DNA of 64,000 nucleotides. It comes from Piscinibacter caeni (GTDB lineage: Bacteria; Pseudomonadota; Gammaproteobacteria; Burkholderiales; Burkholderiaceae_C). Of this stretch, positions 52,673 to 62,193 are shown piece after piece. The position numbers and the translations under genes were made by a program. The stretch is from positions 53,330 to 117,329 of the forward strand of contig KZ836107.1 of assembly GCA_003265685.1 (NCBI GenBank), given 5' to 3'. Position 1 is the stretch's first letter, and each line of letters begins with the position of its first letter. The notes under the pieces were generated by a model that saw nothing but the letters and a program-made list of their open reading frames with translations, made no database searches and was not told the DNA's origin.

Positions 52673-54642
52673 CCGAGGAGCCCGGTGACGCGGCTGCCGC
52701 GGAACACGCGGTAGCAGCGGCACCAAAGAATGTTCTCGTTGTCGACGATGAACTCGCTGGTCTGACGTTTGCGCACGTCACCGCCTCGGTGGCAGGGGCT
52801 GCGGCCTTTCTTGCTGACGTGAATTCTCCGGAAGCGGCGGAGGCCTGGTCGCTTGCCATGGCGACAAGCGGCAAGCCGCCGTTGGAGAAAACCGGAGCCG
52901 ATGAGGCGGCCGACTTTCTTACTTCGGACGACTTTGTTCGCGATGTTTTGCTGTCGCAACACTTTCGCGACCATGCCACCCCTGTGCTGAAAGACCCGCT
53001 GGCGAACTTTATTGCGCGCGCTGACTCGGTTCGTACGCTGAAGCAGCAGGTGGACGATGCATTCCCATCCCCTGATTTCGCCACTACGTACGTTGCAGAG
53101 AGACCTGCCGCTCCGGCAGATCTCATGGGGTATGACCTGCTTGTCCTGGATCTTGTCCTTCGCGACAGCGCGGCAGCAATCGACGAGCTGGTTCGCTATC
53201 TCAAAAAGATGGGAGAAGACTCCTATCCTCGCGAACTGCCGTGCATTGTGGTGTTGTCAGGAAGCCCAGAGCTGATTTCAGAGAGCCTCCGCTTTAGTAC
53301 CGAGTCGAACATCAGTGCAGCAGGGCTCTTGCTGCTGCCCAAGTCCGACATCGCGGACAAAGAGTTCGGAACGGCAGGCCTCAGACTGTCCTACCAGCAA
53401 CTCGATCGCCAGCGCGGGGCAGCGCAACGGATGAGGGTGTTCATGCGCGAATGGATCGGTGCCCTCGAGTCCGCGCGCGCGAAGGCCAGCAAGACACTGT
53501 GGAACCTCGACGCTGCCGCCATGCAGGAGATCCACCTCAGCGCCTTCATGGACAACGATCCGTTCGACGAGCATCTGAACGACTTGGTCGTGCGTGAGTT
53601 CTTGTGGCACGTCGAGTCGACGCCACTGGTTGGAAAGGCCATCGAGGAACTCGATGATTGCTTCCAGAAGCAATTCAAGCCCGGCTCAGATCCTGTGCTC
53701 ATCGGGCAGCGATTCATTGCTCCTCGCCTGAACGCGCAAGCCGCACGGGACTTGGTAGCGCACTTCACGGCGACCGGCTCGAGCGTTCCGGCGAGCCTGT
53801 CCGCGAGTGACGCCATCGAGGCTGCCAAGGGCTTCAATCGAATCGTTCCGTTCGGGGCAGTGCTAGCCCCTGCTGACCTCAAAAACGGCGCTGAGTGCCT
53901 GGTGCACATCACGCAGCAGTGCGACCTGAACTCCGCGACGCGACCGCTGAAGGACGGAACGTTCAAGCCGGTGTCGGCCATCTTCGCGTTTGTTCAGGTC
54001 GTCGAGGTCAGTGACCGTAGCATTCCTGATCACAAGACGGAAGACCTTGTCGCGCGGGGCCTGTCGATCAATGGCGGGCAGTACGACCTGAAGCTCGCAC
54101 GGGGGCGCCACCTGGCGATGCCGATCCCCTCCTTTGTCAAGCACGCCAAGGAACAGGGGCTGAACGTCGTGGCCCGCCTGCGCCATGACGTTGCCAATCA
54201 GTTCCTGGTGGCGACGGCCAACTTGATGACGCGCGTCGCGTCTCTGCGCACCACCCGAGTGGAGGTGTTGAAGGCTCGCGTCTATCTGTATGGAAAGCAG
54301 CTTCCTGGCGGGGCACCTCTCGCGTTACTGGATCCGAACAACGGCCAGCCGGCCGAAATCCAGGTCTCGAGGCAAGGTAGGCTGCACTACTTCCGGGACG
54401 AAACGAGCTTACGCATCGCCCTATGGATTACTAGAACGTTGGGTGCTCACTATGGCGCTACGGACTTCGACACCGAGCGCGCATGGAACTCCTTGAGCTG
54501 CGGTCTCAACAACAACGACCTGATCAACAGGCCTGTGCACTTCGCGACCAAGACATTTGCGTTCGCCGACCTGGCGGCTCAGCTTGCCTCGGCAAACGCA
54601 CCAGATCCAAAGGTGCAACTCGTCGTTGTTTCTGAACCGTAG
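52669..54642 (+). CDS. Large protein with a split response-regulator receiver domain
   Basis: A 657-residue protein. Receiver landmarks are spread over residues 21-230: VLVVDDE (acidic pair 26/27), LLVLDLVL (phospho-acceptor Asp161), VVLSGSP (Ser197) and LLPKSDI (Lys225). About 135 residues separate the acidic pair from the acceptor Asp, against roughly 45 in normal receivers, so an extra module of about 90 residues is inserted. The last 420 residues match no family I know; there is no DNA-binding motif. It is coupled to the double-GHKL gene by a 4-bp overlap, so that protein is the likely kinase. It may be the effector of the defence operon. Confidence 0.75.
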   Translation: MTEEPGDAAAAEHAVAAAPKNVLVVDDELAGLTFAHVTASVAGAAAFLADVNSPEAAEAWSLAMATSGKPPLEKTGADEAADFLTSDDFVRDVLLSQHFRDHATPVLKDPLANFIARADSVRTLKQQVDDAFPSPDFATTYVAERPAAPADLMGYDLLVLDLVLRDSAAAIDELVRYLKKMGEDSYPRELPCIVVLSGSPELISESLRFSTESNISAAGLLLLPKSDIADKEFGTAGLRLSYQQLDRQRGAAQRMRVFMREWIGALESARAKASKTLWNLDAAAMQEIHLSAFMDNDPFDEHLNDLVVREFLWHVESTPLVGKAIEELDDCFQKQFKPGSDPVLIGQRFIAPRLNAQAARDLVAHFTATGSSVPASLSASDAIEAAKGFNRIVPFGAVLAPADLKNGAECLVHITQQCDLNSATRPLKDGTFKPVSAIFAFVQVVEVSDRSIPDHKTEDLVARGLSINGGQYDLKLARGRHLAMPIPSFVKHAKEQGLNVVARLRHDVANQFLVATANLMTRVASLRTTRVEVLKARVYLYGKQLPGGAPLALLDPNNGQPAEIQVSRQGRLHYFRDETSLRIALWITRTLGAHYGATDFDTERAWNSLSCGLNNNDLINRPVHFATKTFAFADLAAQLASANAPDPKVQLVVVSEP

Positions 54643-54907
54643 GTCGATGTCGACATCGGGTCCTGGCGCTGGAAGACTGGCAACGACTCCGGTGGCTCCC
54701 GCCGGGCACTGCCAGTGAGACGGACGGTAAGCTACACCTTCCGCGATGGGCAGCACTCATGACCACCGAGCCGAGAACGCCGTCGGGCCCACCCATGATG
54801 CACCGCCGTTGCGCCGTTGCGAGTTGATCGGGGTAACGGCGAAACGCCCTGACCTTGCCGGCTATTCATGGTCGCGTTGCGCTGCCACACGACTCGAAAG
54901 TGGGAGC

Positions 54908-56578
54908 ATGCATGGCTTGCCCCCATCGTCGCGCACCGACTCATCCGGACATTCGTATGCGCCGACGGATCCGGGATTCGTCTGTGCAGCAGTCGGCGAC
55001 ATTCTCGCCGAGCATGACAACCTGCTCGCCCGTATCCGCCTGTGCTTCGGCGTGGACCAAGACTCCTTCGCGCGCGACGCGTTAGCACTGATCGAAGCCT
55101 ACGCCGGCTACGTTCACCTGCTCCCCGCCACACCCGACAACTACTTCCGTCAGCCTGGCGGCCTGCTGCAACTGGGGCTGGAGGTGGCCTTCTATGCCCT
55201 GCAGGGCACCGACGCGCACATCTTCTCCGGCCAATCGACGATCAGCACGCGCCGTCAGCTCGAACCCCGCTGGCGGCACGCCACCTTCATCGGTGGCTTG
55301 TGCTGCGAAATGCACCGGGCCCTGGCATCGTTGATCGTCGTCGATGCCGACGGCAACGAATGGCCCGCCTATCTCACGCCCTTGGCCACCTGGCTCGCAA
55401 AGCGCCGTGTCGAGCGCTACTTCGTGCGCTGGCGCGCTCAGGCACCCGAGGCGCGTAGCCTAGGCCTGTTCGCGCTGCCCCACGTCGTGGAGCCCGCCGT
55501 GCTGCAGAACCTCAGTGCAGGCAACACCATCATCGTCCCGCACCTGCTTGCCAGCGTCGGCGGCTTGCCGGTGTATCGCGAGCCCAATGTGCTCGACAGC
55601 CTGGTCCGCCGCTCGCTCGCTCTGGTCATCGACCGCAACCTCAAGGCCAGTGCCGACCGCTACGGCACGCCGCAGTTCGGCTCGCACCTTGAACGCTATC
55701 TGGTGGATGCGCTGCGTCGTCTGGCCTCGGCCGAGTCGGCCTGGGTGCCCAACCGCGAGAAGTCACGCGTCTGGTACGGCAGCGACGGTCTGTTCCTGCT
55801 CTGGCCGCAATGCGCTGCCGACGCACAGGCCTTGCTGGAGGCGGATCAGTTGCCCGGCATACCGAAATCAGCCGATACCGTCCTCGATCTGCTGCTCGCT
55901 GCGGGCGTGGCCGAGCCCCGCGATAGTTCTCACAACACGTGGCTGATCCAGCCGCCCGGCGCCAAGGGCCGGTTGGACGCCATCAAGCTGACCTCTGCGG
56001 CAATCCTCTGGTCCGGCCCGGAGGCCAGCCCGCATGCGCTCGACGGCACGCTGGTGACGAGTCTCGAGCCGACAAGAGCGAAGACCGCCGCGGCTGCACC
56101 CACACCGCCGCCATCACCGCGGGACCAGTTGTCGCTGCTCGAAGCCGTCGCCCCAGACACTGCAGCAGCCGTGTCGCCGCCGTCGAACGCACCGGCGAGA
56201 GTCTCGCCCGCAGTCGAAGAAGCCGCGGCCGCGTCGATCGCGCTGAAGGCCCCCATGCGCTTGAACCCCGCCGTGCGCGACGCGCTGGGCGCCATCGTGG
56301 CCACGCTGAACGGCGACGCGCGCACTGCGGCCGCGTGCACGGTAGCGACCGGCATCTTCGTGCCACTCGCCGAGTTGGAACGCCGCGGCCTGCAGCCTGC
56401 ACTCGTGATGCGGGCGCTGGGCGACCTGCGCATGCTGGTCCACGCCGATGCCAATCGGTCACCGACCGTATCGAGGGACTTCGGCGGCGCCATCACCGTA
56501 GGCCTGATCGTCGATCCGCGTTTCGTCACCGGCCTCGAACTGGCCACCTTTGCGATCCCTGAATCGCCGCAGGCCTGA
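54908..56578 (+). CDS. MobH/TraI-type relaxase of the ICE
   Basis: A relaxase-type protein of about 556 residues that should nick oriT and lead the DNA strand in transfer. It matches the TraI_2/MobH layout: GYVHLLPATPDNYFRQPGGLLQLGLEVAFYALQGTDAHIF at about 68-107, then RRQLEPRWRHATFIGGLC, and a C-terminal winged domain (AACTVATGIFVPLAELERRGL) after an Ala/Pro linker. The His and HD residues of other MobH enzymes are not seen at the expected places. The start is uncertain: ATG 54908 has GGGAG very close to it, and ATG 54746 has none. traD follows after 2 bp. Confidence 0.78.
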   Translation: MHGLPPSSRTDSSGHSYAPTDPGFVCAAVGDILAEHDNLLARIRLCFGVDQDSFARDALALIEAYAGYVHLLPATPDNYFRQPGGLLQLGLEVAFYALQGTDAHIFSGQSTISTRRQLEPRWRHATFIGGLCCEMHRALASLIVVDADGNEWPAYLTPLATWLAKRRVERYFVRWRAQAPEARSLGLFALPHVVEPAVLQNLSAGNTIIVPHLLASVGGLPVYREPNVLDSLVRRSLALVIDRNLKASADRYGTPQFGSHLERYLVDALRRLASAESAWVPNREKSRVWYGSDGLFLLWPQCAADAQALLEADQLPGIPKSADTVLDLLLAAGVAEPRDSSHNTWLIQPPGAKGRLDAIKLTSAAILWSGPEASPHALDGTLVTSLEPTRAKTAAAAPTPPPSPRDQLSLLEAVAPDTAAAVSPPSNAPARVSPAVEEAAAASIALKAPMRLNPAVRDALGAIVATLNGDARTAAACTVATGIFVPLAELERRGLQPALVMRALGDLRMLVHADANRSPTVSRDFGGAITVGLIVDPRFVTGLELATFAIPESPQA

Positions 56579-56580
56579 GC

Positions 56581-58518
56581 ATGCTGGTCCGCCAGTACGA
56601 AATGCCCTGGCGCCCGGCCTATGAGGCCTACGCCGCGGCGACCTGGCTGCTGGCGACGGCCTTCTTTGCGACGGTCGGTGTCCTCGGGCACCTGCCACAC
56701 CGACTGGCGCTGCCCCTGGCGCTGTGCTGCTTCGTCTGGGGCATCTTCCGAGGCGCACAAGCCCTGCGCACACTGGTGCTGCGCGCCTCGCTCGGCGGGC
56801 GTGGCGTGCAGACCATCACCACCACCGAACTGGCGCGCTGGTGCCAACAGCCCGACCAGGTGTTCCTCGGCTTCGGCTTCGACTGGCGGCCGGCCCACGC
56901 CCAGCGCCTGTACGAACTGGCGAAGGTGGACTTCCGGCAGTTCACCGTCTCACCACGCCTGCTGGCCTGGCTGGGCTACGACAGCCACCCGCAGCCCGAC
57001 GCCGAGATCGGCCTGCCCTACATCCACGGCGTCGAGCCCAAGGAAGTGCCGCTGCACCGGCCGCTGCAGAACTTCGAGGGCGGCACGCTGCTCGTCGGCA
57101 CCACGCAGTCGGGCAAAGGCGTAGCGTTGGCCAACCTCATCACGCAGGCAGTGCGACGCGGTGACGTGGTCATCGTCATCGACCCGAAGAACAGCCGGCG
57201 CCTGAAGCGCGTGACGCAGCGCGCCTGCGAAGACTGGCGCGCGCCCGACACTTTCCTTGAGTTCCACCCCGCCTTCCCAGAGACCGGCGTGCGGCTGGAC
57301 TTCACCTTCAACTGGCAGAAGCCGACCGAGATCGCCTCGCGCATCCAGTCGATCATGCCACCCGACACAGCGGGCGCTTTCTCGGCCTTTGGCTGGGACG
57401 CGGTCAACGTCGTTGTGCAGGGACTGATCGAGCTCGAGGAGCGGCCCAACCTCGTGAAGCTGACCAAGTACATCGAAGGCGGCATCGAGCCGGTGCTCGA
57501 AGGCACGCTGCGCCGCCACTATGAGCGCAGCCTGGGCGCCAACTGGCGCGAGCTGCCCGAGATGAAGAAGCTGCTGCACGACGCCCACCGCGGCAACCTC
57601 AAGCGCCCGTCCGAAGCAGCCAGCGCCGACCTGCTGGCCTTCGTCGCCTACTACGAACACCACGTCGCGCAGTCGCAGCGCAACAAGGTGCTCGACGCGC
57701 AGGTGCGCACGTTCCGCCACAACCGTGAGCACTACCAGAAGATCACCGCCAACCTGCTGCCCGTGCTGTCCATGCTGACCTCGGGCGACCTCGGCCCTAG
57801 CCTGTCGCCGGACCCGTTCGACGCCGACGACACGCGCCCGATCATGAACTTCGAGAAGATCGAGCGCGCCGGCCACGTGCTCTACATGTGCCTGGACTCG
57901 CTGCCCGACCCGTCGGTTGCCACGGCCATCGGCGCGCTCGCCCTCGCCGACCTGGCTGCGCGTGCCGGCATGCGCTACAACCTCGGCGGCTACCGGCGCA
58001 TCTCGCTCTTCGTCGACGAGGTCTCGAACGTCATCAACCAGCCGTTGATCGAGATCCTCAACAAGGGGGCCGAGGGCGGCATCTTCACCACCTGCGCCAT
58101 GCAAACGCTGGCCGATCTGGCCAAGCGCCTCGGCAGCGAGGACGCGGCACGCATGGCGCTGGGCAACCTCAACAACCTGATCGCGCTGCGCTCGAAGGAC
58201 CGGCCGACCCAGGACTTCGTGGTCGAGACCTTCGGCAAGACCGCCATCCACACCGTGCGGGTGAGCCTGAGCAGCGGCGCCGACGCGCACCTGGGCGATT
58301 TCTCGTCGAGCTACTCGACGCAACTCACCGAGAGTTTCGAGGAGATGGTGCCGGCTGACGTGCTGGGCAAGCTGCCGAACCTGCAGTACTTCGCATCGGT
58401 GTCGGGCGGCCGGATCATCAAGGGGCGGTTTCCGATCCTGGATCCCGATGCGTCACCGCCGACCGCCGCGCCCAGACTTGCATCAAGGCCCGCGTTGACG
58501 TCGAGCCAAGTGCCGTGA
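56581..58518 (+). CDS. traD: TraD-type conjugative coupling ATPase
   Basis: A 645-residue type IV coupling protein. Two N-terminal membrane helices (about 18-58) anchor a cytoplasmic ATPase. Walker A is GTTQSGKG (about 173-180), Walker B lies in ISLFVDEVSN (about 475), and EGGIFTTCAMQTLADL follows. It should dock the relaxase-DNA complex to the secretion channel. It is typical in length and order for PFGI-1/ICEclc elements. It starts 2 bp after the relaxase stop and its TGA overlaps the GTG of the DUF4400 gene. Confidence 0.93.
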   Translation: MLVRQYEMPWRPAYEAYAAATWLLATAFFATVGVLGHLPHRLALPLALCCFVWGIFRGAQALRTLVLRASLGGRGVQTITTTELARWCQQPDQVFLGFGFDWRPAHAQRLYELAKVDFRQFTVSPRLLAWLGYDSHPQPDAEIGLPYIHGVEPKEVPLHRPLQNFEGGTLLVGTTQSGKGVALANLITQAVRRGDVVIVIDPKNSRRLKRVTQRACEDWRAPDTFLEFHPAFPETGVRLDFTFNWQKPTEIASRIQSIMPPDTAGAFSAFGWDAVNVVVQGLIELEERPNLVKLTKYIEGGIEPVLEGTLRRHYERSLGANWRELPEMKKLLHDAHRGNLKRPSEAASADLLAFVAYYEHHVAQSQRNKVLDAQVRTFRHNREHYQKITANLLPVLSMLTSGDLGPSLSPDPFDADDTRPIMNFEKIERAGHVLYMCLDSLPDPSVATAIGALALADLAARAGMRYNLGGYRRISLFVDEVSNVINQPLIEILNKGAEGGIFTTCAMQTLADLAKRLGSEDAARMALGNLNNLIALRSKDRPTQDFVVETFGKTAIHTVRVSLSSGADAHLGDFSSSYSTQLTESFEEMVPADVLGKLPNLQYFASVSGGRIIKGRFPILDPDASPPTAAPRLASRPALTSSQVP

Positions 58519-59138
58519 TCCGCGTCGTTGCCATCATCTCGCTGCTGTGCCTGCTGGTGCTGGTGCTGTACCTGCCTTCCGTGCATCCGGCGCAGCGCTT
58601 TCTCGCCCAGTTGCGGTCCGAGCACGAGACCGTGACGGCGTTCTGGGGCGACGCACCCGCATCGCGCATCCTCTCGCGAGCGCTCAGCCTGCAGGATTCA
58701 GCCCGTCAGGTGACGCCGGTTCCATCACCGAGTGACGCGCCACCGGCAAGCGCCGTGGACAGCGCGGTGGCGCAGGAGATGACATCGCTGAACCGGCGCT
58801 TGTTCGACAACGCCTATTTCCGATCCATTGATGCACTGGTGCTGCTCGCCTCCTACAGGTTGTCGACACTGCTGGAGTGGCTGCCCTGGCTGGCCGCGTT
58901 CTGCGTAGCGGCGATGGTGGACGGCGGCGTCGTGCGACTGACCAAGTCCCGAGAGTTCCGGCATCACGATCCGGAAGTGTTCGCCGTTTTCAGTTGCCTG
59001 GCCATCGTTTCAGGCTGCGCTGCGGTCGTCGGCTTCGTGATTCCGGTGGCACTGCATCCGCTGTCGATGCCGGGCGTTCCACTACTGATGAGTCTGTTGC
59101 TGGGGCGCGCGTTAGCGAACTTCCATCGCCGCGCGTGA
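58515..59138 (+). CDS. DUF4400 / TIGR03747-type ICE membrane protein
   Basis: A 207-residue inner-membrane protein. Hydrophobic segments lie at the N-terminus (VVAIISLLCLLVLVLYLPSV), near 112-140 (LSTLLEWLPWLAAFCVAAMV) and two near the end, with GGVVRLTKSREF between, the usual DUF4400 layout. It follows traD in this ICE type and is thought to assist the transfer channel. Translation starts at GTG 58515 within the traD stop. Confidence 0.85.
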   Translation: MIRVVAIISLLCLLVLVLYLPSVHPAQRFLAQLRSEHETVTAFWGDAPASRILSRALSLQDSARQVTPVPSPSDAPPASAVDSAVAQEMTSLNRRLFDNAYFRSIDALVLLASYRLSTLLEWLPWLAAFCVAAMVDGGVVRLTKSREFRHHDPEVFAVFSCLAIVSGCAAVVGFVIPVALHPLSMPGVPLLMSLLLGRALANFHRRA

Positions 59139-59240
59139 TCGCAAACCGACTGTCCTTGCGACACCGCAAGAGGCCGGCTCCTCGGGGGGTCCGATTTCCG
59201 GCACGCTGTCTCGGAATTCGTATGCGGCATGCACCAAAGC

Positions 59241-60035
59241 TCACTCGTTTGGGTGCCGGTTCTTTAGCTGGAACTCGGCGTAGCTAGAGAACGATCGAAT
59301 GCCCTTCACATGGTTTTGCTTGGCCAGGATGGTCTTGGCGATTCGCTGCTGCAGGTATTCACACACGGCTTCGAACCGCTCGGCCGGCAGTAGTTTCCAC
59401 GGCCCACCGAAGCGGGACTCGATGTTCGATGACAGTGCGCCGAAGCTGAACTTTGTGCGCCGAGTCTTGTCAGCGCTGGCGAATTCGTTGTAGCGCTTGA
59501 TCAGATGCTGCACGTACCGGCTCGCCTGCTGGTCGGCACCGATCGTGCCGGGTGGCGCGCTGATGGTGACGCATCGCCGCGAAGCCCTGACGTTCACCGT
59601 CTGCGCCTGGATCGTGCCCGGGCTGTTGATGGCCACGTTGCCGGAGTTGTTCACAACGCTCACCCGCCGGAGATCGTTCAGCAAGAGCTTCGCGAAGAAG
59701 CCGTCGGTGGCTTGCTCGGGCCTGACGGCCACGCCTTCGTGGATGGACTTGATCTCTTGCAGCGCCTCGGCGCTGTAGACATCCGGCTCGGAGTCAACGA
59801 CCTTGTGGTGCCTGCGGCACAACAAGATCAGGTTCTCAAATGAGTGCCGATCTTCCTCGGTCTGCGAGCCATCGTATCGAGGGCCATCCTTGCTCTTGGC
59901 CCTGATGTGGCAGATCTCCCCGGTGATGGTGCCGACGCTCTCGACGAGCGGAAGCGCGCAACCGGGGAAGGCGCACCTGTTTCCGGACAAGGCAAACAGT
60001 CGGCGTATCGTCTTTTCCGTAGGTTCGCTAATCAT
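59241..60035 (-). CDS. HNH endonuclease, cargo gene inside the transfer region
   Basis: A 264-residue protein. The HNH region spans about 19-80: CAFPGC (Cys21/26), EICHIRAKSKDG (His43), NLILLCRRHHKVVD (Asn69, Cys73, His76/77). A short beta-type repeat follows (VVNNSGNVAINSPGTIQAQTVNV), then a helical C-terminal part. ATG 60035 is chosen because the domain begins shortly after. It is the only minus-strand gene among the transfer genes and separates DUF4400 from the next ICE gene. A defence or anti-competitor nuclease is plausible but not shown. Confidence 0.8.
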   Translation of the reverse strand: MISEPTEKTIRRLFALSGNRCAFPGCALPLVESVGTITGEICHIRAKSKDGPRYDGSQTEEDRHSFENLILLCRRHHKVVDSEPDVYSAEALQEIKSIHEGVAVRPEQATDGFFAKLLLNDLRRVSVVNNSGNVAINSPGTIQAQTVNVRASRRCVTISAPPGTIGADQQASRYVQHLIKRYNEFASADKTRRTKFSFGALSSNIESRFGGPWKLLPAERFEAVCEYLQQRIAKTILAKQNHVKGIRSFSSYAEFQLKNRHPNE

Positions 60036-60318
60036 GTCCCACCCTGGTAGCGCTGAATCTCGGGCGCTGCGCACCCGTCGCCAGTGTCGCCGGGAAGGCT
60101 TCGAGCTGAGGTGCCGGAACTTCTCTGGTCCCTTGACGGTATGAGGCATCGGGGTCATCGCGGATCAAGCGACCGTGCACTAGGCGCCATCGACTGACCC
60201 CGAAACCCCCCTCTCAACGGCCGCATTCCGGGCCACACCGCTCGGAGGCGCCGCCTACCCTTCCAGTCACCCGCTCCAAAGAGCAACGCCCGCAGCCAAT
60301 GACCCCAGGGATGCGCCC

Positions 60319-60813
60319 ATGATCTCCGCTTCGCACAACGCCCCAGACGCCGGCACCCACGGCGGCTCGCCCGGCGATCACGCAGACACCGTCGAGACGC
60401 GGCTTTTCCTCGACGAGCACGAGTGGCTGTACGGCCTGCTGCGCAGTGACGACAACACGTCGCCCACCTTCCGTTTCCCGGACCTGATCAGCGCCTGCGT
60501 GTCGCTGGTCTTCGAGGCGGACGATGCGCCCGGGCGCATCTTCGGCTTCCTCGGTACCCAGCTCGTGCTGCGCGCGCCGAACACGCCGCGCCGACGCGAG
60601 TCGATGTGGCGTCCACAGTACGAGCTGCTGCAGGCCGTGCAGCGCTCGCCGGCCAACCGGCACCCGAACCCCAAGTTCCAGCTCGACCAGCTGACCACCG
60701 CCTGCGTCGCCCTCGCCCGCCAGATCGACGACGCCGACACGCGCGTGCTGCGCCAGGCCCGGCTGAACATGGCCGATCGCTCGTCCCGATGGCGACTGCC
60801 ACGCCCCGGGTGA
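60319..60813 (+). CDS. ICE hypothetical protein
   Basis: A 164-residue soluble protein. It contains blocks [33 protein letters not shown] and [36 protein letters not shown]. The two similar phrases [12 protein letters not shown] and [13 protein letters not shown] suggest an internal duplication of a helical unit. No known motif. GGGA lies 7 bases before ATG 60319. Genes of this kind sit in front of the transglycosylase gene in related ICEs. Confidence 0.65.
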   Translation: MISASHNAPDAGTHGGSPGDHADTVETRLFLDEHEWLYGLLRSDDNTSPTFRFPDLISACVSLVFEADDAPGRIFGFLGTQLVLRAPNTPRRRESMWRPQYELLQAVQRSPANRHPNPKFQLDQLTTACVALARQIDDADTRVLRQARLNMADRSSRWRLPRPG

Positions 60814-60961
60814 TGCGGCCCTCGCTCGCGAGCGCGCCGACCCGCTGAGCACCCTGCCGGCCCCGACGCCGGCCCACCCGAACCCGACCCTCGCTGGCAT
60901 CGCCAGCCTTGCCTCGCGGCCTGCTGGCCAGCGAGCGTGCCGACCTGTCTTCGGAGCTGTG

Positions 60962-61486
60962 ATGTCCGCCACTCTGCCCACCCCGCTGACTTGCGCCTCG
61001 TCCGCCTCGCGGTCGGCTTTGGCGCGCGTCGTGCAGTGGGCTGCGCTCGGGCTCGTGGCACTCGTGGGGCTGCCAGCGCAGGCGTGTTGGGAACAGGCGG
61101 CGCAGCGCTACGGCGTCGCCGCCGAACTGCTCTATGCGATCGCCCGCGTCGAGTCGAACCTCAATCCGCGCGCAGTCAACCGGTCGCACGTGGCACGCAC
61201 GGGCTCCTACGACATCGGTCTCATGCAGATCAACAGCTCGCACCTGCCGCGGCTGGCCCGCCACGGCATCGCCGAAGCGCACCTGTTCGACCCCTGCACC
61301 AACATCCAGGTCGGCGCCTGGCTGCTCGCGGACACGTTCTCGCGTCATGGCGCCACCTGGAATGGCGTCGGAGCCTACAACGCAGCGTGCTCGCAGCTGA
61401 AGGGCGCGCAGTGCGTCGAAGCCCGGTCGCGCTACGCGTGGCAGGTGTTTCGTAAGCTGCCGGCGGCTGCGGGAGTCAGGCCGTGA
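60962..61486 (+). CDS. Lytic transglycosylase of the conjugation machine
   Basis: A 174-residue periplasmic SLT-domain enzyme that opens peptidoglycan for the secretion channel. A signal-like segment ([17 protein letters not shown]) is followed by the domain: catalytic Glu64 in [16 protein letters not shown] (86-92) and GVGAYNAA. I use ATG 60962 with GGAG 5 bases upstream; a GTG directly before it is possible. Its TGA overlaps the GTG start of the OmpA-like gene. Confidence 0.9.
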   Translation: MSATLPTPLTCASSASRSALARVVQWAALGLVALVGLPAQACWEQAAQRYGVAAELLYAIARVESNLNPRAVNRSHVARTGSYDIGLMQINSSHLPRLARHGIAEAHLFDPCTNIQVGAWLLADTFSRHGATWNGVGAYNAACSQLKGAQCVEARSRYAWQVFRKLPAAAGVRP

Positions 61487-62193
61487 AGCGCCCTGCCATT
61501 CGCACGCTGCTGGCGTGGATTGCGTTCGGCGTGGCGTCCTGCGGATCGATCGAACTGGCCGGGCCCGAACCGTCGCTTTCACCGGCACCTGCGGTAGCTG
61601 GCATCGGAGCAGCGCGCATCGCGCAGTCCGGCTTCGGTCGCGACGCTCGCTTCGCGCTCTGCCAGCCGCCGGCCTGTCCTCGACCCAGCGCCAAGTCGCT
61701 ACCCGCGCCTGCTTCGACCCCCGTCGCCGTGGAACCGTCGCCTGCGCGCGCGCCTCTCGCGCAAGACGCATTGGCGCTGACGCCGACGGTCTCGCACAGG
61801 TCACCGCCAGTTTCGGCGTCCGAGGTGATCGAAGTCTTGCCACCGCTGACGGTCGTCGTGCACTTCGGCTTCGGTCGCTCGGACCTCGACGCCGCCGGCC
61901 GCGACGCACTCGACCTCGCGGCCACGCAGCCGCTGCCAGTTCGCCGTGTGTTGATCGCAGGGCGTACCGACAGCGTCGGGCCCGCTGCATCGAATCAGGC
62001 TCTGGCGCAGGCCCGCGCCGAGGCGGTGCAGCGCTACCTGACGGCGCGCCACTCGCGCGTGCTGGCTGCCGCCGAAGTGCGCGTGCAGTCGCAAGGTGCG
62101 TGCTGCTACGCCGCCGCCAACGACAGCGCTTCGGGCCGGGCAGCCAACCGGCGTGTCGAGGTCATCTTCGAACGTGACGGAGGCGCGTTATGA
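61483..62193 (+). CDS. OmpA-like lipoprotein of the ICE
   Basis: A 236-residue lipoprotein. Translation begins at GTG 61483. The signal ends FGVASC (Cys20). A long Pro/Ala-rich linker (about 30-120) leads to a C-terminal OmpA domain: [42 protein letters not shown]. Such domains bind peptidoglycan. With the transglycosylase it may position the transfer channel in the envelope. The middle linker length suits spanning the periplasm. Confidence 0.82.
   Translation: MKRPAIRTLLAWIAFGVASCGSIELAGPEPSLSPAPAVAGIGAARIAQSGFGRDARFALCQPPACPRPSAKSLPAPASTPVAVEPSPARAPLAQDALALTPTVSHRSPPVSASEVIEVLPPLTVVVHFGFGRSDLDAAGRDALDLAATQPLPVRRVLIAGRTDSVGPAASNQALAQARAEAVQRYLTARHSRVLAAAEVRVQSQGACCYAAANDSASGRAANRRVEVIFERDGGAL

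Noticed and set aside
59505..59843. Plus-strand frame over the HNH gene
   Set aside because: It is antisense to a gene with complete HNH motifs and lacks a ribosome site.
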